64,000 nucleotides of DNA from Phaeotremella fagi (GCA_001599715.1 BCHU01000001.1:1225634-1289633); one strand, 5' to 3'; counted from the first letter of the stretch, positions 12,701-27,982 are shown. The notes: generated by a model from the letters alone, not told the origin. Program-made: numbers and translations.

Positions 12701-15700
12701 ACCTTGGTTAATTTGTACTACAAAGTCAGTGTCTACTCATTGACTTCAAACCTACTTTCCCTAAGCCTTCAGCATAAGACAATCCAACGTAATTATCACT
12801 CTGTCCTGAAGCGGAGGGCATGACAATCTGCATATCCGCCGACACAGGTTCGAACGAAATTGGTTTTGACCATTTAGACTCGTCAACCATGACGAAAAGA
12901 CGATTTCGACGATCCTCAGTAGGGAAAGAGAACACTTAACAGTCAGTACGAGCATATGGACAAAACTCACTAAATGGCGTAGGTGTTTCTCGATGATAAT
13001 CGTCTAACAGTCAGTGGCGCTCTCCAAATTGAAACTCACTCTTGAAAAGATCTTTCCCAGCTACAGGTTTCTGACCACCGGTCCAAGTTTTCGCTGCCAA
13101 ATCAAACGGTAAACCAGTCTTGTTGACAAAGACATAAGGACTATAAACCTGAACTTTGAATGCACCACCTGATTTCGGATAAGTGAAATAGTGTAATTTC
13201 AACATCAACTTCAAACCCTGTTGATCAGGTAACAAGAAATCGTTTTCGATAGGTAATTCTGGATCATCAGTGTTGATAATAGCGTATTCACTCTGTTTCA
13301 AAGAAGTATCTTCTGGCGCTACACTGAGTAACAACAAATGACCGAGTTCGACAGTATGAATAGGACTTGAACCACCTTTAACGAGGAAATTACTCGAACT
13401 CATTCCAGTGTTCTTATCATGGATACGGAATTTGATATCATAAGGAAGAAGATTCTCTAATTCAACCGGTGCACGTAAAGTTAAAGTCATCCTTGGATAA
13501 GTTCGAGTAGCCGGATCTTTAGGGTTGAAATTAGCTTGAGCTTGGAAATAGAAAGCTGGTTCTTTAGGTGTTTGGTGTTTACAGCTGATGGGTCGAATAG
13601 GTCTTGACATGAGTTGTCTCCAATGAAGAGCGCTTGACCAACTATAATCGAAACCGAAACCACGAAGTGGTCGCAGTCTGAATCGTTTCTCGTAAGCAGC
13701 TTCCAAAGGTAAAGGACAAGATTCTCCAGGGTTGATTTTCATAGCACCAGAAGACGCCTTTCCATGAGCATCAACAACAATCATCTCTACAGGAAGATGA
13801 GTTTGATTCTCTACATTCAATGTAGATCTGAACGTGATGATCTTGACGTTATTCTCTAGTCTGATTTCACAAGTCATTTGATGTTGAACTTTATCGAGTC
13901 GAGGTCGTAAATTAAGCACATGTTCCCCTTCACGATCAACTGAGATACTACGCAACGCTTCCCAAGGTGAATTTTCGAGCTGTAAACCAAAAGCGTTATG
14001 GCGCACAGCGGAGATATTCTAAAAGTCAGTCAATATCCAAGCATCAAAACCAACCTCTCGAGTTTGTTTACGATCTTCAAATCGCCAAGGGACATCAGCA
14101 CCGTCATCCAAACGCTTGACACCCGAAACTTTGTTAAGATCACTAGTCTCTGGCCATAAAAGGATTGTAAGACCAGTCCTATTTCTTACACGGAACGGCG
14201 CATCAGTTCCTCGACCCTCTTTAACTCTTTCTGCCTCTTTACTCCAGACGGTCATACTGGTGATGGCCAACTCGATGAAAGCTGACGTAACGTTCAACTC
14301 CAGACGTTGATCAGCAGACAAACGGACACTGAGTGGATTAACGTCAGGACTAATGGATGTTCGAGTGACCTTGAGTACTGTCAGTTTTGTCACAATGGCA
14401 ACTCACCCTAAGATCGAATTTCCAAGGATCCATAAGTGGTTCAAAGTATGAATTCGCAAGATTGAAATAACGTATAGAAGTCGTAATAGAAGTTCCCATT
14501 TTCATCTAATGACACAATCAGCAAAAGCCCCTTCACTTCACCACTCACATCACCCGACCAATCATTGATGACCACAGTGAATTGATCCGAAGATAAATGA
14601 ACCATTGGCATTTCTTGTAAATCACCGACCAGAACCAATTGGAAACCGTTGATATTAGCTTTAAGCTAGAGATCGTTAGTGGATCAACTCTCACCACACC
14701 ACATACCTGTTCTTTAGAAACGAGAACTTTAGATTTATCAATCGAAACCCGTCTTTTACTGACGGAATTACGTCTGGCACTAGGTTTCGTTGGGACGATA
14801 CTAGTGACCTCAGTAGAAGTTTCACCTGTAATCAAACTGTCTCTACGTTGAGGTGGATGAGCCGAGTCTTCAGGAGATAAAGCCTTTGTAGCAACTGCCG
14901 AAGCTTTATTGACGATATCCATAATCAGCATGATATCCGTGTAAGAAGCTCTGAAAATGATGGGATCCGGTATATCAATATCGAAACTTGTCATCTGTTG
15001 AGAACCACGTCGACGAGTATCAAGTGATAAAGCCACACTGAGATCATCAAGGAATTTAACTCTTTCGTTGGGTCGATCCATTCTACCAAACGACATTCCA
15101 AGTTTATCAACTTTAAGAGCCAGAACACTCTGTTGAGATAACAGAATTTCTTGAACGGAAAGTTGAATAGCTTGAGATCTTGAATCCGAATCGTTGGCCA
15201 GAACTATAACAGTAGCTTCCACCACCTCGACTCTGAATGATAAAGCTCCATTCGAACTAGGTCCCTCGACCGGTTCTTCCGCTTCAACTTCGACCACTCC
15301 GACTTGTTCCTCGGCAGTCTTTTTGAAAGGACTAACAGCGAATTCCAAAAGTGCCGCAAGAGGATCAACAGCTAGAATCAATCTTGGACTGTCTATGGTC
15401 AAAATCGCCAAAGCTGATTTATCAGATCCACCAACCATGGTATACTGTAACATTCTACGAATAGTCAGCACGAGAAGCCAAAAACAAATCAATCGACATA
15501 CACTTGTTTACCATCATGTTTGGAAGCAGGGATGATATCACGGAAAATACTAGTTCCCTTCCTGGTATTGGAGAAAGTTAAAGTTTGAAGTGAAACTTCA
15601 GCCTCCATCGCACCATCAGATAACCTCTTCATGCCGACATGAGTTTTGACCAGAGCAAATCTTGCGATACTATGACCAGCTCTATCTGATTCGTTTAACG

Positions 15701-18700
15701 CGTCGACGCCGTATAGTTCAAGACCGATTGATCCAACCGAGAAAACGAAATCCATAGCGGTCCATATCTGTTGATCACCTTTGTCTAGTCTAGCGACGCT
15801 GAGTTCTGGTTCTAAATCTACACCGTTTTCAGATGGTGGTTCCGTTTCGTAAGGTGTACCAGGACCAGTTGTGGTGGCAGGCGTAGACGGTAACGAATCA
15901 AGTGATTCATCCGAGTCTCCCACATTACCCAGTGCTTTAGGCAAGGTATCGACCAAACCCATTAAGAGTATATATTGACGTTGAGTAAGTGAAAGTTTAA
16001 CATCGGACATATCAGTAGTGATCTATAACACAATCAGCTTCTCTCACTAACCATAACTCACCTCAGAATCCGCATGATGAGGATCAGATCGATGACTAGT
16101 CCTACCAGCCTGCTTGATAGCAGCAGTAATAGCCACATCATCAATCATCTGAAGTACCGATTTCTTATCACCAACAGTGATTTCCGAAGCCACATTGATT
16201 CCACGTAAACTAGCATCGATAGTACTAGTATCACCTGGATCACCAAGATATTTGTTCTTAGCTACGATCTCACCTAATCGAACAATGATCACGTCAGGTG
16301 AAGTAAGTCCGTCTCTCGGTAAAATGATGATCGGGGTTTTGACCACAATGTCGTAATGCATCCTAGTCACTTCTGACGCACGTTGAACAGCAGCTTGTGA
16401 AGCTGCATCATATACAGCTTTCATTTTAGCGAATTTCAAGGCGAAAACGTAAAGATCTCGAACTGGTTTTTCCATGAACGTGAATTTAAGTGAACCAGCT
16501 CGTAGATTGACAGAAGAGTTGTAACCAGGGAAAGTTTCTGTATCAGTCGGATCGAAAGTTTCATAACTGAAATCTGCAAGTTCCTCTCCCTCAATCGCGA
16601 GTAATTTCTTGAATGAAGGTGAAGCTACGGCATCATTGGTAAGATCTTCTAAAGAGATGTTACCGAGTCGAGCACCGACTCGAAGAGTTCCACTTCGCAG
16701 CATGATGGCGACATCAGCAGCGGGTAGGGCAAGTAATGCGAATCGATGATCATTATTCTCAAGCGAGACTGAAAAAGTCAGTACAAGTTCGAGCATCTTA
16801 CTCACCTTGTGCACTAGTCAATTTAACTCTGACTCTAATTTTATCCGAAGATTTAACCTCTGGAACGTCATCCTTGATATTATCCGTTTTAGATTTACTT
16901 TCGATAGGAGCGTCATCCTGAGGAACGAAAGTCGTCATGATAAAGTCATAAAGAGATAATATAGGTTCAGGAGCGACGGTAATGTTGAAAGTTGATAATT
17001 CAGTATCAACACTTTGATCGACACCTTCATGTTTCGTCATGTATTCCGGCGAATCCTTTTGGACTTTCATATAACGAACTTGAACAAGTTTGATATCGTT
17101 TGAATCACCTTCGTTGGCCGATGTCAAAAGTGGTCGACTCGGTTTCCCTTGTTCGATCATTGCCAGAGTTACTGATCTGAGATAAAGGTCGACTGACATG
17201 TCCCATTTTCTCAACGCAAACGTCAAACCGAATCCTTCCAAAAGGGCGTTCGCCAACGCTTTCTCAGTGTTTGGACCTGTAGATTTGAATAAAGAAGTTT
17301 CGAGTTTTCCGACTGAAAACGAAAATTCAAAAGTGACTTGTTGGATATCTCGACGTTGACCATCAGTCGTACCGTCTCTTGTGTCATAAAATTCTTCTCC
17401 TTTATCACCAACAGACGATCCACTATCTTCATCGTCTTTCTCAACAGGTGAAGATAAAATGGATTGGTTATCATCAAGATTATATTCTTCAATCTTATTT
17501 TGACTCCTGAAATTAGCTCTACTAAGTTGAACAGTTGGTCGAACAACATCGGAAGGTACGGGATCATCACCGAATTTCGGTATAGCAACATCGATGAATT
17601 TCATCAAAGTCTTGTACTTCCGATCAGAGAAATTGACCTGAAGTTCAGGAAGTTCACCAGCGATTTTGAAGCGCGTCAAATTCGGTGCATTGAGAATAGC
17701 GTTTTGAACAGAGAAGGACATGTTGATCTTTTCGACGATATGGATTTCAGATTTCCCGTCTGAATGAGGATGATCGAGAGCTTCCATGCACGCTTCCAAA
17801 TTGTCGCCCATGAGTAATTGAGTCGATTCAAGTCGAAGTGATAGTTTGTCATACATGAGATCTTCTAGTTGACGGAAATCTTCATCGGAATATTGTCGAC
17901 CTCGTTTAGAGTGTATCTCCTTCAGTTGATCTTTATCAGCGAGTTTACTGTCTACAGCAATATGACCAGCATCCAACACAAGTGTTTGACAAGTTTGAGA
18001 AGTGACGTCCATCGGAATGATGATGATCGGAGCGTTCATGTCGACATGAATATCAACCGTTTTATGTTGTTCCAAAGCGTATTCCAAACCAGCCCTCGTT
18101 TCCTTTCGAATTCCATCCAAAGTTTGTCCAGCTGCGTCTAACAGAGCACCAATAGATTCAAGTTGACTTTCTGGTGGTTTGAAGAAAGCAACCACAGCTT
18201 CGACGTATCCTCTATGATAGATAATTTCTAAATGACGCATACGAACCGTAACAGCGTTATCAGCTCGACCGTCTATCGGGTTATGATCAATCTCCACAAC
18301 AAAGAATGGATCTATCTCGTTATGTTTATCAGTTGTATCTAACCCCTTTTCAATCTCCTTGAGAGCTTCTTCAGTACCACCGATTTCTAAACTCTTCTGT
18401 CGAGTCTGTCCCTTTGATAAAGTTTTCCCGGAAGATTCGATATCTTTGACACGAACGATTTGAGGATAAATTGAATTCGGCGTTGTTCCATCATAAACTC
18501 TAAACCCACCAAGCGCTACTTTACCAGAAGCACTATCTGTTAAAACAGTACCGTTTGCAGAGAAGGAATCGAAAACCAAAGAGATGATATCTTCATTCCG
18601 ACCATGGGGTTCAGCACGAAGTGCGAAAGATCCTCGATTCAACGTTGCGGAGAACTGGAACCGTATAAAATCTCTAGGTGTCGAACCAACAGTCACAGCA

Positions 18701-20404
18701 GCGGCTTGAGCGTCGTAATCGATAATGTCGTCAATCTCTTTCCGTTCATCCTCAGTGATAGTGTTTTCACTGGCATCAGTCGATGCTTTCCCACTGCCCC
18801 AAACCCATTGTGACCAAGTTTGAGTCTGTGGTTGAGATTTCTTCCTCTCCTCCTCCAATCTCTTACGAGTAGCAGCGTCTTGCTTCGCTTTAGCTCTAGC
18901 TACCGATCTAAAGAATCTGATATCTTCGTACGAGAGTTCGGTTTCCAGGGCAGAAAGTGAATTACCATCCTAAACATCAGCACAAAAACAGTTGAAGAAC
19001 TTACATCAATAGTCAATGACTTTCCATCCGCCAAAGCCAATTGTTTCACATAAAGATCAACATACGTCTTCCGTTTATCTCTTCTTTCCTTGAAATAAGC
19101 CCAAGTCCATCTTCGATGTCGTTCATGAACTTCTGATGATATAGCCGCCAAAGCGAATTTTAGTCTTGCCTTAGCTGGGTTTGCTTTGAATTCTTCCTCT
19201 GGAGGTCGGAATTTATGATATTGATGTGTTCTGTTGTAGAAATGGAAGACGTCTACCATGGAAAGAACGTCTCTATATTGATCTCGATCGACTATTACAC
19301 CGATTTCATCGAAAATGACTTCGGCGTTGATCTTGGGTTCAGTTGATGACATGTTTTTATTGATAATCGACTGAAGAGGGGTTAGCTAGGTTATCGAAAG
19401 ACTCGAAAAAAATAGCTTACCCTGGCTTGACCAGTAACTGGCTTCATGATATATTGATGTTTAGGTGACCCAGCAAGCATATTCTTCAGTGCATCAATAG
19501 TCCCCTGTCGATCCTCAGCTCCCCTATCAAGACTTCCAGTATCCGTATCAAAATAAACCGACAACCCGCTGAGTTGTGCAAGCTATCCAATGTTAGTTGC
19601 TAGCGCAGAACGACGACGTACTTTATGAATACCTCCAGCTGCGTCTTGAATGAAAGATTCTACCCATCCACTATCCGTCGAAACTAACTTAAACTCTGAA
19701 AGCGTTACACCAGCAGCGAAAGGATGCTTTTCAAGATATCAACATTGATCACCCAGAATGATCCATAGAAAACTTACTTCTGGGGTACTAGTACCATCTT
19801 CATATCTAACATGAATATTCTTAACATGAACCTGAACGTTATTAACGACTTTGGTGATGATAGCACCGATATAAGTCTGTTTAGCTGAAAATCACTATTA
19901 GCGACATATTCTTCTTCAAAAGAATAACACCAAAACCAACAATCATCATGACCCTGCTGAACCTGACTGGCAGCACTATCAACCGCCTCCGCCGATCTCA
20001 ACTTATCCTGTTTCCCAGCTTGTTCCATCCGTTCATCCTCCTCAGGATCAACTTTACCTTGAGGTCTAGCTTTCGCCAACACGTACACATCGTCAATAAT
20101 CAATTTAACCGGTTCAGTCTTCAACGCCGTCCACGGTATCGATAACGATAACGAGCCAACGTCACCTGCCACGATCGTTATCGGTAAACCGAATCTTTCT
20201 AGCAAGGATTTCTTGAGATGTAATTTTGAGAATTGGATGTTACCTAGGGAAGGATTACGGTTTAGTTTTATGGTCAAATTAGACTTCTTTTGATGACTTA
20301 CCTCCAAAAACTGATAGACTTAGATCTTGGGTGTTTAGATTTTCAACAAAAGGTGAAACGTAAACGTTCAGCATACGCAATGCGATGTCTTTCAACGCCT
20401 GCAT
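9741..20404 (-). CDS. VPS13: Vps13/chorein-family bridge-like lipid transfer protein
   Basis: Rod-shaped lipid channel at membrane contact sites (ER to mitochondria, vacuole, endosome, prospore membrane). I rebuilt 27 exons: 20302-20404, about 19953-20243, 19778-19884, 19622-19726, 19421-19582, 19005-19370, 16806-18969, 16062-16768, 15502-16022, 14707-15454, 14549-14665, 14407-14505, 14055-14369, 13040-14018, 12971-13003, 12756-12934, 12521-12717, 11574-12484, 11399-11534, 11218-11361, 10858-11182, 10645-10805, 10457-10597, 10263-10407, 10121-10211, 9839-10067 and 9741-9789. They give about 3174 aa, close to yeast Vps13. The chorein N-terminus is visible (FVENLNTQDLSLSVFGGNIQ; FGLPITIVAGDVGSLSLSIP). 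The middle holds the repeating-beta-groove and VAB regions. The C-terminus has the ATG2_C/PH-like part (GVVGLFTKPAVGVMDFLAAS). The exon-2 donor is non-consensus (GTCATG, or GTCAGG 15 nt earlier), so that boundary is uncertain. The last exon is inferred from a perfect GTAAGT donor and frame. Confidence 0.93.
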
Positions 20405-20984
20405 TTTGAACTATGAATCCACCGTTTGAAGAGTTGAGAAGGTATGGTTGGAATCCAAATCGAACAGTCAAGTCTCGTGAGTTTTGGATGTTGGAAATTG
20501 ATTATTAAAATCTGCAAAGATCGACCATCCAAACTGTTCTCTCTGTGTTTCGTTGAGTTGTAGGTGTATATCTAGTCGATATATGTATGTAGGTTGTAGT
20601 TGTGGTTGCAGTTGTAGTTGTAATTCGCCTTCGGTGCGACAATTGTAGTGTACTGGCTTGATTCACAACTGCGTCATGGACGGAATCAATTTTTGTTTTC
20701 ATCACATTCATTTCCATTTTCGCAGCTGTACCATGCCATGGCACTCAACTGTCTCACCTTAAAGTTGGGTCTAACTATCTCATCGTAATATAATATTGTA
20801 AAACATATGTCAATTCAAGTCATGCATTAGAAATGTAGAATAAGGAAAGTGGAGTGGAGTAGGATCAAAAAAGAGTTTAAGAGGAGAAAAAGGTATATCT
20901 AGGTATCACAATGGTAAAAACATGAGATCAATGTGAATTCCAAAGGGGGGTATTTTCTAATGTTTTAAGAAAGAACGAATCCGT
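20405..20984. promoter_or_regulatory. VPS13 upstream region and ERG25 3' flank
   Basis: The intergenic stretch upstream of leftward VPS13. It holds a degenerate run of GTTGTAGTTGTGGTTGCAGT units near 20590-20625 (simple sequence). The part at 20760-20984 is AT-rich and is probably the ERG25 3' UTR. No gene is seen. Confidence 0.35.
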
Positions 20985-22472
20985 CTATTCTTGTTTACTC
21001 CTCTTGACACCTCCAACGACACCGGCTCCATCCCCACCAGCGGCTTTACGCTCAGCGATTAAACCTTCTTGTTCGACTTTGTCGTCAATAGCAGCACGTT
21101 CTTTTGCTGATGCAGCTGCGATACGTTCTTTGTATGCATGATACTAGAGATGTTGCATCAGTTGTACTGTCAAGTGACTTCGAAAACCAACTCACCTTGA
21201 CATCAGTTCCAAGACAGTAATCCCACCAACGGAAACTTGTACTGAAACAACCTATAATAATTTATCAATGACTGAGAAAACATTATGAAAAACAGACTCC
21301 AGAACTTACTGGTAAAACTTGAATGATGGAAATCATGATGATCAGCACCGGCCCAGAAAGGAAGGAAATGTCTCAAAGACCAAGGGAAATCGTAACCGGA
21401 ATGAGCGTCGACAGCGTGAAGAAAAAGAGTTAGCTCATATATTCGCATTCGAAAAGTGATCAAAAACAACTTATCTGGAAAAGACGTAAAACGATCCATA
21501 AATAGACGGTGAGGATGTGTAGATCACCTCTGACCATGCAATAAAGGAATGGACCTCCGACAGTTCCTTGACCAAGAATAAGAATTTCAAGGGGATGAGC
21601 GTATTCAGCAGCCTATGAATCGTTTCTTGTCAGTCGATCACAGATTTACGCAAACGAATCCACAACTCACAATACCAACTGGGTAACTGAATTGATGATG
21701 GATTTTATGAATGTGTTTGTAAAGTGGACCCCAATGTAAAGCACGATGAGCGAAATAATGATACATATCCTCGAAAACGAAGAAGATGGCGATTTGAACA
21801 GCCATAAGCCAGATTGGTGTAAATGGAACTCTGATCAACAGTCAATTTTGTCCCATTCGACTAGTAGCAATAAACTTACTCGTAAGTAGCCATACCGAAT
21901 TGTTGACACATTGGGTGGAAGAGCCAGATTTGAGGTAACTCGACGGTCTACATCGAGATCAGTTTGGTTTGTTATAGCAGTATCGATCGGGATTTTAACT
22001 TACAAGATGGGTGATGAGAACCAAACGAACACATTTGTATAACTGAGCTCTGGTAACGTGTTTATCTTGTTGGATCTTCCATTTCTGGAAATAAGGCATA
22101 GCATCGATGATCAACCCTGGAGTAGAAAAAGTGAATGTTAGATAACGAGGAGTGGTAAAGGTAGGACAGAAGCTTACAAGGAATACAACGACCGAAGTAA
22201 ACGATCTAAGGAACCAAATCAGTCAATTCTCTCAAGATACGAAGCTCAAAACTACCTACCTCGTGCATCAAGAAACTCATGACACCAGTAGCTAAAATCT
22301 CATTACCGAACCAAATATAATAAGCAGCCCAAGCTCTTTCGAACCAGTTCAAACCTGATAGATCGACATCGCCATAAAGGTTGTTCTGGGTTTGAGTTTG
22401 ATTTTGAAAAATGAATTGGTTAGCTATTATTGGAGCTAGTTTGTGGAGGTATTCTGTGACTACTTCTGACAT
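20985..22472 (-). CDS. ERG25: C-4 methylsterol oxidase
   Basis: Non-haem di-iron oxygenase of ergosterol synthesis that removes C-4 methyl groups from 4,4-dimethylzymosterol in the ER membrane. Nine exons are inferred: 22260-22472, 22178-22205, 22004-22116, 21880-21947, 21671-21830, 21475-21612, 21310-21415, 21196-21251 and 20985-21143. They total 1041 bp, or 346 aa. The three fatty-acid-hydroxylase histidine boxes are present: [18 protein letters not shown] and DHHDFHH. Hydrophobic segments flank them ([14 protein letters not shown]). The C-terminal tail is charged ([14 protein letters not shown]... KRSKQE). The join between exons 6 and 7 ([19 protein letters not shown]) can be made in frame only with an intron that begins AT and ends AC; every GT-AG option breaks the frame. 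Divergently oriented to DAD4. Confidence 0.95.
21416..21474 (-). other. AT-AC intron in ERG25
   Basis: A 59-nt insertion between codons CAG and GCT. Read on the minus strand it starts ATAAGT, ends TTCAC, and has CTAAC 14-18 nt before the 3' end followed by a pyrimidine run. Removing it restores a conserved block of the enzyme. See the findings. Confidence 0.7.
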
Positions 22473-22973
22473 TGTGGTGTGAGGATTAGAAGTGGGAAGG
22501 AGGTGTTAATAAGTGAAGAAGATCCTTGTTGTTGTGGTTGCCACTAGAACGTGGATAGATTGAAATGAGTGTGATATGAAGAGGGATATTGATTTCCTCT
22601 TCTGTTGTCTTGTCCTATGGTGTGTATATATATGTATCCTGTATTCTATCCCACCGCAGTTGATTACAAAGATGATACGATGATGTAGGATAAAAATGCG
22701 ACACTTTCCGAAATTACAATCAATGTCCTTTTGCTGAAATTTACTCAACTCAACTCACAGACTCCTTCGCGTTGATCGTTCGATGTTGTCTGAAATTTAA
22801 GGGTAAACAGACACGTGGATCTTACGTCTCCCCAAAGAAAATAAAAGGGGGAATGAATAAAGATAGTGTTTGGTTTCGGATCAGTGTCGTCCGGCAGGAC
22901 GCGTTTGACTGTAGCCTTCAAAACAAGAAATGTCAATCACCACCACAACCACCACAACCACATCAACACCAAA
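22473..22973. promoter_or_regulatory. ERG25-DAD4 divergent promoter
   Basis: A 501-bp region between two genes that start in opposite directions. It contains a CACCACAACC microsatellite-like run at 22939-22966, directly before the DAD4 ATG, and a TATATATAT-like tract near 22623-22635 on the ERG25 side. No sterol-regulatory element could be assigned with confidence. Confidence 0.4.
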
Positions 22974-23317
22974 ATGGATAATCCACATGAAGCAGAACAA
23001 GCAGTACTCCTAGATAGGATAATAAAGAACGTCGTGAGTAGACATTAACGCACAACAAAAAACAACAACACAACTGACTCAAACGAACTAGGACAAATGT
23101 AACGAGAGTATCATGGAATTAAATCATTGTTTAAAAGTATGACCCCCTCCCAAGTGAACAAATCACCATATCCATAATCCCAAACTGAAACGGTCAACCA
23201 TAGGAATTCCTAGAATCCTCAACCTCAACTCAAGTCGCTTCGCAACTGTTCTCGAATTATTCAAGGAATGTCGCTTATAACCTGAATGTATCCAATACCA
23301 TGCCGAAACCAGTTTGA
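22974..23317 (+). CDS. DAD4: DASH/Dam1 complex subunit Dad4
   Basis: Small subunit of the ring-forming DASH complex that couples kinetochores to microtubule plus ends. Three exons: 22974-23033, 23092-23136 and 23204-23317. They give exactly 72 aa, the family length. The protein reads MDNPHEAEQAVLLDRIIKNV, then DKCNESIMELNHCLK, then EFLESSTSTQVASQLFSNYS, and ends NTMPKPV. This matches the Dad4 pattern MENPHEEQQ..LL.RII.NV.KCNES. with a C-terminal coiled-coil segment, as known for fungal Dad4. Each exon is too short to be called as an ORF, but all junctions are GT-AG with correct phase. It is divergent to ERG25, and its 3' end faces the aldolase gene tail-to-tail, 246 bp away. Confidence 0.9.
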
Positions 23318-23563
23318 TAGAGTGGATTAGAATGGAGATGATGATGGGCTAGTATTGTTTGTTGTATATGATAAGTGTATGGATTTTATGTTGGACGTTT
23401 ATGGCAGAGTTGGATTATGGATGTTTCCGACAGGCTCTCTTAAATGAAGAAGAAGATAAATCAACATGTCGTTCCACAAACAAGAGAAATCAGCTACATT
23501 CTGAGACCACTTCACAAATGAAAAAGAACTTCTATAGACTAAAGTCTAAATCGATCTAGATAT

Positions 23564-25015
23564 CTAATGAGTACCATTACTAACGCCATTAGCACCTTTC
23601 TCCTCGTCAGTCTTCTTCAACAATTCCCTAGCCTCAACGAGAGAACCTCTAAAGACTCTAGCGATGGTGAAAGCGTCAGAATCAATGGTGACGATTCGAT
23701 AACCTTCCGCTACTTTACTAGCGACTTGGGCGGCTGAGTTACACCATCTACGTGATGATCATTTAGGTGTTTTTACTTGGAGAATGGGGTAGAGAGAACT
23801 TACCCTAACATTGGTTTATCGTGTTTACGAGATGCCGCCAAGACTTTTTCAATGTTGGCTTCCATGATTGGGTTACCGCCGCCGAGAGCTAACATTTCAT
23901 TTCGTCAGCTGTCAATTCTAATTGAAAAAGATGAATAACACACCTTCAAGACCTAAACCAAGATCAAACAATAAATCACCGTTACCGATCATAAGACCGT
24001 CAACTGTATCATTAAAATCAGCTTCAAATCACATATCGTCAAATTGAGAGGATAACCTACCCCCAGGGACAGCAGCGATTTCATCAGCATTATCACAACC
24101 TAGTTTAGATTCAATTTGCATGATAACAGCCTATTCCATCTCGTTAGTCAACATCACATCAAGCTCAAAATTGACGTAGACGTACAGCTTTGTTCCATTG
24201 ATCGAAAGGCATCTCGTTGGGTTTAGTGGCATCATTGATACCCGGGAAAAGAGCGAAAGGTGGGAAAGATCGTTCACCGTTGTTATGTTTCAAGAATCTA
24301 GCAGCTTTAACGACTGCTCTAGCTTGATCGGCTGTTTCGGTCTAATCAAGGTGTCTTTATCAGCCAACGTAGAAACTGAAAATGACGATGGATGTCGACT
24401 TACGTGAGGAACCAAAACACCTGAGGCACCTGCGTCAAGTACCCATCCGATAAATCTGGTTATCAAGTTTAGTCATTGATATAAATATAGAAGAATCGAT
24501 ACCTACTCATGATGGAAACCTGGAACTCTGACTATGGTGGCGGTATGACCTTCCGAAGCGAGGTTAATCATTTTAATGATCTCTGTAACCTCACGAATAC
24601 CTTCATGTCGTTAGCCACAACCAGACCTATGCGTATGAAAGCAAAAAAGAAAACCTACCCATGGGGGTATGTTCCCAATCGATAAAAATGAAATCATAAC
24701 CCACACCAGCGAGTAATCTAGCAATATCCGGACTTGGGATACTAAAAGCGTAGTTTAGGCATCAGCAACAACACCCGAACCAAAGAACAAAGACGACAGA
24801 ACCTACCCGCAAACAGCCCCCAACATAGGTTTCTTATTAGCCATCCTAGCCCTTAAATCAAAAGGCTGAGCTAAAGTGTTACCTCTGTAATGATACATCG
24901 GAGGATCCTGAGGTGGTAAAGGTTGAACACCGAAGAACGAACTCCAAACTGCCGAACCCCTTGGTGGAGCTGGTGGCATTTGTGAGAAATCAGTTGGTGC
25001 TTCTGTACTTGACAT
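23564..25015 (-). CDS. HpcH/HpaI-type aldolase (2-oxo-acid class II aldolase)
   Basis: Member of the metal-dependent aldolase family that cleaves hydroxy-keto acids (2,4-dihydroxyhept-2-ene-1,7-dioate or 2-dehydro-3-deoxygalactarate types) into pyruvate and an aldehyde. The N-terminal 45 aa are Pro-rich (QMPPAPPRGSAVWSSFFGVQ). The barrel begins around RARMANKKPMLGAVCG. Family blocks: DIARLLAGVGYDFIFIDWEH, ATIVRVPGFHHEWIRWVLDA (Arg of the catalytic site), GASGVLVPHTET, VIMQIESKLGCDNADEIAAV (metal-binding Glu in the QIES type motif), and VDGLMIGNGDL (metal Asp). The C-terminus reads GANGVSNGTH. It is split by about seven short introns. The exact substrate cannot be told from sequence. No other catabolic gene is adjacent, so I see no pathway cluster. 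Confidence 0.85.
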
Positions 25016-25801
25016 TTGAAGTTATGTTATGAATGTTGTGGATAAACGTTTGTAACTCCCATTTTTGGGCTCCTATTTATACCTATCTGTTCATTTGAAA
25101 CATACTGGTCCTGTATCCAATCTCTCACCGCCGAGGTGGAGGTTAGTCTAGGAACTCTTCGACTGGTTACACGGCCACACGGCGTAAGCTGCGAATTCAT
25201 TTAAGGTAAAGGTAAACAAGGAAAGGTTTATCACCTTCGGTCAAGAATAAACTAATGACGTAGAGGGTTTTGTACAGCATGTAAAAGAACTAGTTGTAAC
25301 CAGCTTCACAGGTCGGTAGCAATATTGGTCCCCTCGCAGGGGGGTATGTACGAACATGTGTACAGTGTATCACCGGTCCGTTCTCCGTCTACTTCAATTT
25401 ATTTATCTTGTTATCTACTGTAATCTCATGTACTATCGCTTAATTGAAGAGTACGTTTTTATCATTTACTTTTGATCGATGTCAAACTTTTGACTCGATT
25501 TAAGTATACATTCACCGTATTTCATTGTCGTACTTGGTGTTGCAGCGTGGTGACATCGGGTATACCGACTTTGGATTGGTAAGCATAAACTTGATGTTTT
25601 CAGCCTCGGAGGTTAGTTGCTATTGCAAAAGAAAGATTGTGTCAACGAAAGACTGCACTGCACAACAGACAATCTGCAGAAATGGAAACATATGTAATAC
25701 ATCATATGAACACGAAAAAAATCGACGAGAACTAATAACTAAGAAAAAAGAAGAAACTACGACCATGCAAAAACTTTTATTTTCATCTACTTCAACACCA
25801 C
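25016..25801. promoter_or_regulatory. Intergenic: aldolase promoter and HSP70 3' flank
   Basis: About 790 bp upstream of the leftward aldolase and downstream of the leftward HSP70. A CCGCCGAGG patch near 25128 and a CCCCTCGCAGGGGGG inverted-repeat-like stretch near 25332-25346 could be regulatory. I see no credible gene. A rightward ORF here (25525-25917) runs into the HSP70 coding region antisense and is rejected. Confidence 0.35.

Positions 25802-27982
<2,181 letters not shown>

Noticed and set aside
21416..21474. U12-type (minor spliceosome) intron in ERG25
   Set aside because: The 5' site ATAAGT and the CTAAC branch do not fit U12 consensus (ATATCC, TTCCTTAAC). An AT-AC intron of U2 type fits better.
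22939..22966. CACCACAACC repeat read as a regulatory array
   Set aside because: It is a short simple-sequence run in a 5' leader, common in fungal leaders, with no sign of a specific factor site.
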